Part shown: positions 61,233 to 64,000 of the stretch, piece after piece
How the letters are laid out: each line of letters opens with the position of its first letter
How positions within the stretch are numbered: position 1 is the first letter of the stretch
Assembly (NCBI GenBank): GCA_050084985.1
Contig: JBITNC010000001.1
Span: 198,400,001 to 198,464,000 of the forward strand
Direction of reading: 5' to 3'
Source of the DNA: Nageia nagi
Taxonomy: Eukaryota > Pinophyta
DNA length: 64,000 nucleotides
Translations under genes and position numbers: made by a program
The notes under the pieces: generated by a model
The model's input: the letters and a program-made list of their open reading frames with translations, nothing else
Databases searched by the model: none
What the model was told of the DNA's origin: nothing

Positions 61233-61634
61233 TACGGTACGGAAACCGTGTTCTCCATGCATCTGAAGATCGTAACTCTCTAGTTCATGAAGGAATACAT
61301 TGGAACCGATGATGTAGTTGACACAAGGTTGGCGAATTTGCTCCAATTAGAAGAGAAAAGCGAACAAGCTTTCCAAAGCATGACCCATCATCAGCAAATC
61401 ACTAAGAGATGGTTTGACAAAACTGCTCGGGTGAAGAGTTTCAAACAAGACGATCTCGTCTTGATGTGGGATAAGGCACATGAAGATAAAGAGAAATATG
61501 ATAAGTTATGGTCAGGGTCGTTTCTCATTGAAGATCTTGTAGGCCCGAACTCTTTCAAGCTGAGGTAGCTTATGGGTGAGGTATTGCCATTGCTTGTAAA
61601 TAGTAAACACCTCAAGCATTATTTTCAAGCTTGA
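61233..61634 (+). pseudogene. Integrase C-terminus of the large gypsy element
   Basis: The plus strand resumes gypsy pol right after the copia LTR: YGTETVFSMHLKIVTL, stop, then EYIGTDDVVDTRLANLLQLE, HHQQITKRWFDKTARVKSFK, DDLVLMWDKAHEDKEKYDKL and WSGSFLIEDLVGPNSFKLR, stop, GEVLPLLVNSKHLKHYFQA. These match the end of Tat-type integrase (Y-G-x-E-A-V, F-D-x-x-x-x, D-L-V-L, W-x-G-P-F). Together with RT ending at 55148 this shows one element split by the 6.1 kb insert. Its RNase H and integrase core are missing. Confidence 0.85.
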
Positions 61635-61767
61635 AAGACATTTGCATCACCTTGTACATAGTTTTGTTGTGTCTGCATCATGTCTATTGCATCATGTTCT
61701 TCCTAGTGTTTGTTCTTGTGTTAGTGTTTGTGTTGTTTGTTTTTAGCTATTGTTGTGCTTGCACAAA

Positions 61768-64000
61768 TTTGCATCATCATAATAAAAACAAGTCAAAATT
61801 CATCATTTTACCTATGGTGCATGTTTTGAGGGACATGCTTTTGCATGTGCCCTCCTTTATCTTGCTCATTTTCAATCAAGTCTTACATTTTCAGCTTTAA
61901 ACTGCATCATTCATGCCCATCTCACTTGGCATTTTTGTGAAAATTGCGTCCCCTCCATTGCATCCCATTAACGAGGGTCATTTTGAAGGAAAAATTGCAT
62001 TTTTGTGCCTAAGCGCATGCATGCACCCAAATAGGTGCGCCTCGGGCAGATGAGATATTTCAACACTTAGAAAATTTTGTAGAAAACTATCAAAACGACT
62101 TGAGTGCATGGTTTTTGGCACATGCTTTTGCATGTACCTAAAATGGTGCACCCTCAAAAGAAACAACATTTTCAGAGAAAATTGGTGAAATCGACTGAGT
62201 GCAAGGATTGGAGGACATGCTTTTGCATGCACCCCAATAGGTGCGCCCAATTTCAGAAGCAAGTTTTGGCTGTGTTGATTCTAGACGTCTACTATGAAGG
62301 AGATAGGTGTGTTCATATGAATTAGACCTTTACTCGCACCAATCATTGCATGACACCTATCCACTCAAGCAAGTCTATAAAAGGAAGGTTAGCTCCAACA
62401 TTCAGTTAGTTTGGTAAAATTTGCAGCATTGTGCAGTGCTAAGTTCAGAAAGCATGTCCCCTAAAAGATGCGCCCTATTTTGGACAATGATTTTCAAGGT
62501 CATTTTCATTAAATATCAATTTGTTGCATTGGAAAGTGCACCACAGGATTGTGCGCATGGTGTTTAGAGCATGCTTAGGCACTCATCCAAAACGGTGCAC
62601 CAACTTCCAAAAGTCCTAGCCCAGGAGCATTTTTTTTTTACTAAGTATAGAATCTTGTGAAGAGGCCTAGGTGCATGTTTTCTGGCACATGCTTTTCCAC
62701 TCCTCTAAATTGGTGCACCCAAAATCTTGGAGCATTTTAAGTTAAGTATTTTGAGGTGCCTACTTGAGTAGGCGCAAGGATTCTGGGACATTGTTTAACA
62801 CCCCTCCCAAAAGGTGCGACCAAGTTGCAAGAGTCTCAAGTCTAATGAAAATTGGCTAGGTCCTTTTGTGCATCAAGTTAGTTGGCGCATGCATTCCGGG
62901 ACATGCCTTTATATGTACTATAATCTGTGCGCCCATCATTCTAGCTCCATCGTTTGACCTCCTTTCGAGCCAACCAAGAGGTGACACATGGGATGTTGAA
63001 GGCTATATATATCAAGTCACCCCTTTCATCATTCTATCACTTCATTTCATTTTGGACCAAGTCTCCCAGTCGCACCATATTTTGAGGTGCCTATCTAGGT
63101 AGGCGCAAGGATTCTGGGACATGCTTTTGCACCCCTCCCAAAAGGTGTGACCAAGTTGCAAGAGCTTTCAGGTGTAATGAAGATTGGCTAAGTCCTTTTG
63201 TGCATCAAGTTGGTTGGCGCATGCAGTCCAAGACATGCCTTCGCACATACTATAATCCATGCGCCCATCATTCTGGCTCTGTCATTTGACCTCATCTCGA
63301 GCCAACCAAGAGGTGACACATGGCATGTTTGAATGCTATATATATCAAGTCACCCCTTGCATCATTTTATCACTTCATTTCATTATGGACCAAGTCTCCC
63401 AATCGCACCATTTTTGGAACATTGTTAAGGACTCATCTAAATTGGTGCACCCAAGAGAAATAAGGATTTGAGAAGGTGCCTGTGCTACTAGCAGCCATTT
63501 TTGAAAGGGTGAGCTGGATCTTAGGGTACATTTTCTATAGTTCACTTTGCATCTTTTTGATAAAGCTTACCCTAAATTGACCTATGCACATGCTATCTCA
63601 CTAGTGCTTCAAGGACTCATCCGAAACGGTGCGGCCAAGTGCAAATCCAGGAATTTGGCTAAGTATACATGATTATCAGGTGCATTCATTCTCTTTTCCA
63701 TTGTGCATGAAAATTTGACGCACATGCTTTGTGGAACATGAAAAAGCACGTGCTCAAGTCCTTGCACCATAGCATGATGATCCATAATTTAAAAGATTAA
63801 ATTTTAACTTTAATCCTTCCTAAGGATCAATTCATACTTAATTAAATTAAATGCTTGCTACTAGAAGATTTAGAGAATTAGAAATGGAACCATGTGCAAA
63901 CCAAAGAAGAACAAAATTCACACCACACAAAGACAATACAATTACCCTGGTTCACCCGATGTGGGCTACATCTAGCAACAAAAGCTCTCGTCAATCAGTA
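61768..64000 (+). repeat. 3' terminal repeat of the large gypsy element (runs off the window)
   Basis: It matches 42391-44333 in the same orientation. It starts near GCACAAATTTGCATC and is still matching at the window end (TCTCGTCAATCAGT against TCTCTTCAATCAGT). It differs by an extra 331-bp tandem unit (62750-63411) and many point changes. It carries the same CATGCTTTTGCA-type motifs and TATAAAAGG at 62376-62384. It has no coding frame. Confidence 0.85.
62750..63411. repeat. 331-bp tandem duplication in the 3' repeat
   Basis: Unit A starts at 62750 and unit B at 63081, both with TTTGAGGTGCCTA. Each holds GTAGGCGCAAGGATTCTGGG, CCTCCCAAAAGGTG and CTATATATATCAAGTCACC. The 5' repeat has a single unit starting near 43410. 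Unit B is closer to the 5' copy than unit A (for example CGCACATACTATAATCCATG). Confidence 0.85.

Overview
This window looks like intergenic DNA from a large plant nuclear genome. I infer a gymnosperm-like genome, because it holds many kinds of old, slowly decaying LTR retrotransposons, but the sequence does not prove this. I find no intact protein-coding gene, no rRNA or tRNA gene and no CRISPR array. Nearly every recognisable coding stretch is a retroelement gag, pol or unknown ORF broken by in-frame stops and frameshifts. The one host-gene trace is a PPR-repeat pseudogene near 26 kb. Functional names rest on motif recognition by eye; no database search was run.

Layout. 1.9-5.6 kb (minus): gag and protease of a Ty3/gypsy element with a decayed primer-binding site at 5.7 kb. 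7.07-7.61 kb (plus): an LTR with a tRNA-Met-type primer-binding site and no visible partner. 10.5-14.5 kb (plus): a near full-length Ty1/copia gag-pol. 17.0-20.85 kb (minus): a 3.8 kb unknown ORF relic. 21.2-23.6 kb (plus): a 5'-truncated copia. 23.6-24.5 kb: an LTR in minus orientation. 25.65-26.4 kb (minus): PPR pseudogene. 28.0-29.3 kb: unrecognised coding-like relic. 29.8-32.9 kb (minus): a complete gag-only copia-type element with two ~298-bp LTRs and matching GAATC target duplications. 36.2-37.45 kb (minus): copia RT/RNase H remnant cut by a chromovirus (37.45-41.89 kb, minus) that has a 977-bp LTR and a chromodomain.

42.4-64 kb is dominated by one very large plus-strand Ty3/gypsy element of Tat-like type. 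A long repeat at 42.39-44.33 kb recurs at 61.77 kb and runs to the window edge. Between the copies lie a 3.6 kb unknown ORF (45.18-48.78 kb), a candidate primer-binding site (50.2 kb), gag, protease, an extra RNase H-like domain placed before reverse transcriptase, and RT. A 6.1 kb block of two minus-strand elements (a chromovirus 3' half and a copia 5' end) then interrupts it, and the integrase C-terminus follows (61.2-61.6 kb).

The most interesting signals are three. First, the unknown ORF family occurs twice on opposite strands, and in the large element it may lie inside a ~7.8 kb LTR. Second, that LTR holds an array of about ten hairpin-like motifs. Third, an RNase H-like domain lies upstream of RT. 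Stop codons in both unknown ORFs are strongly biased to TAG, as expected if methylated CAG sites decayed by C-to-T change.
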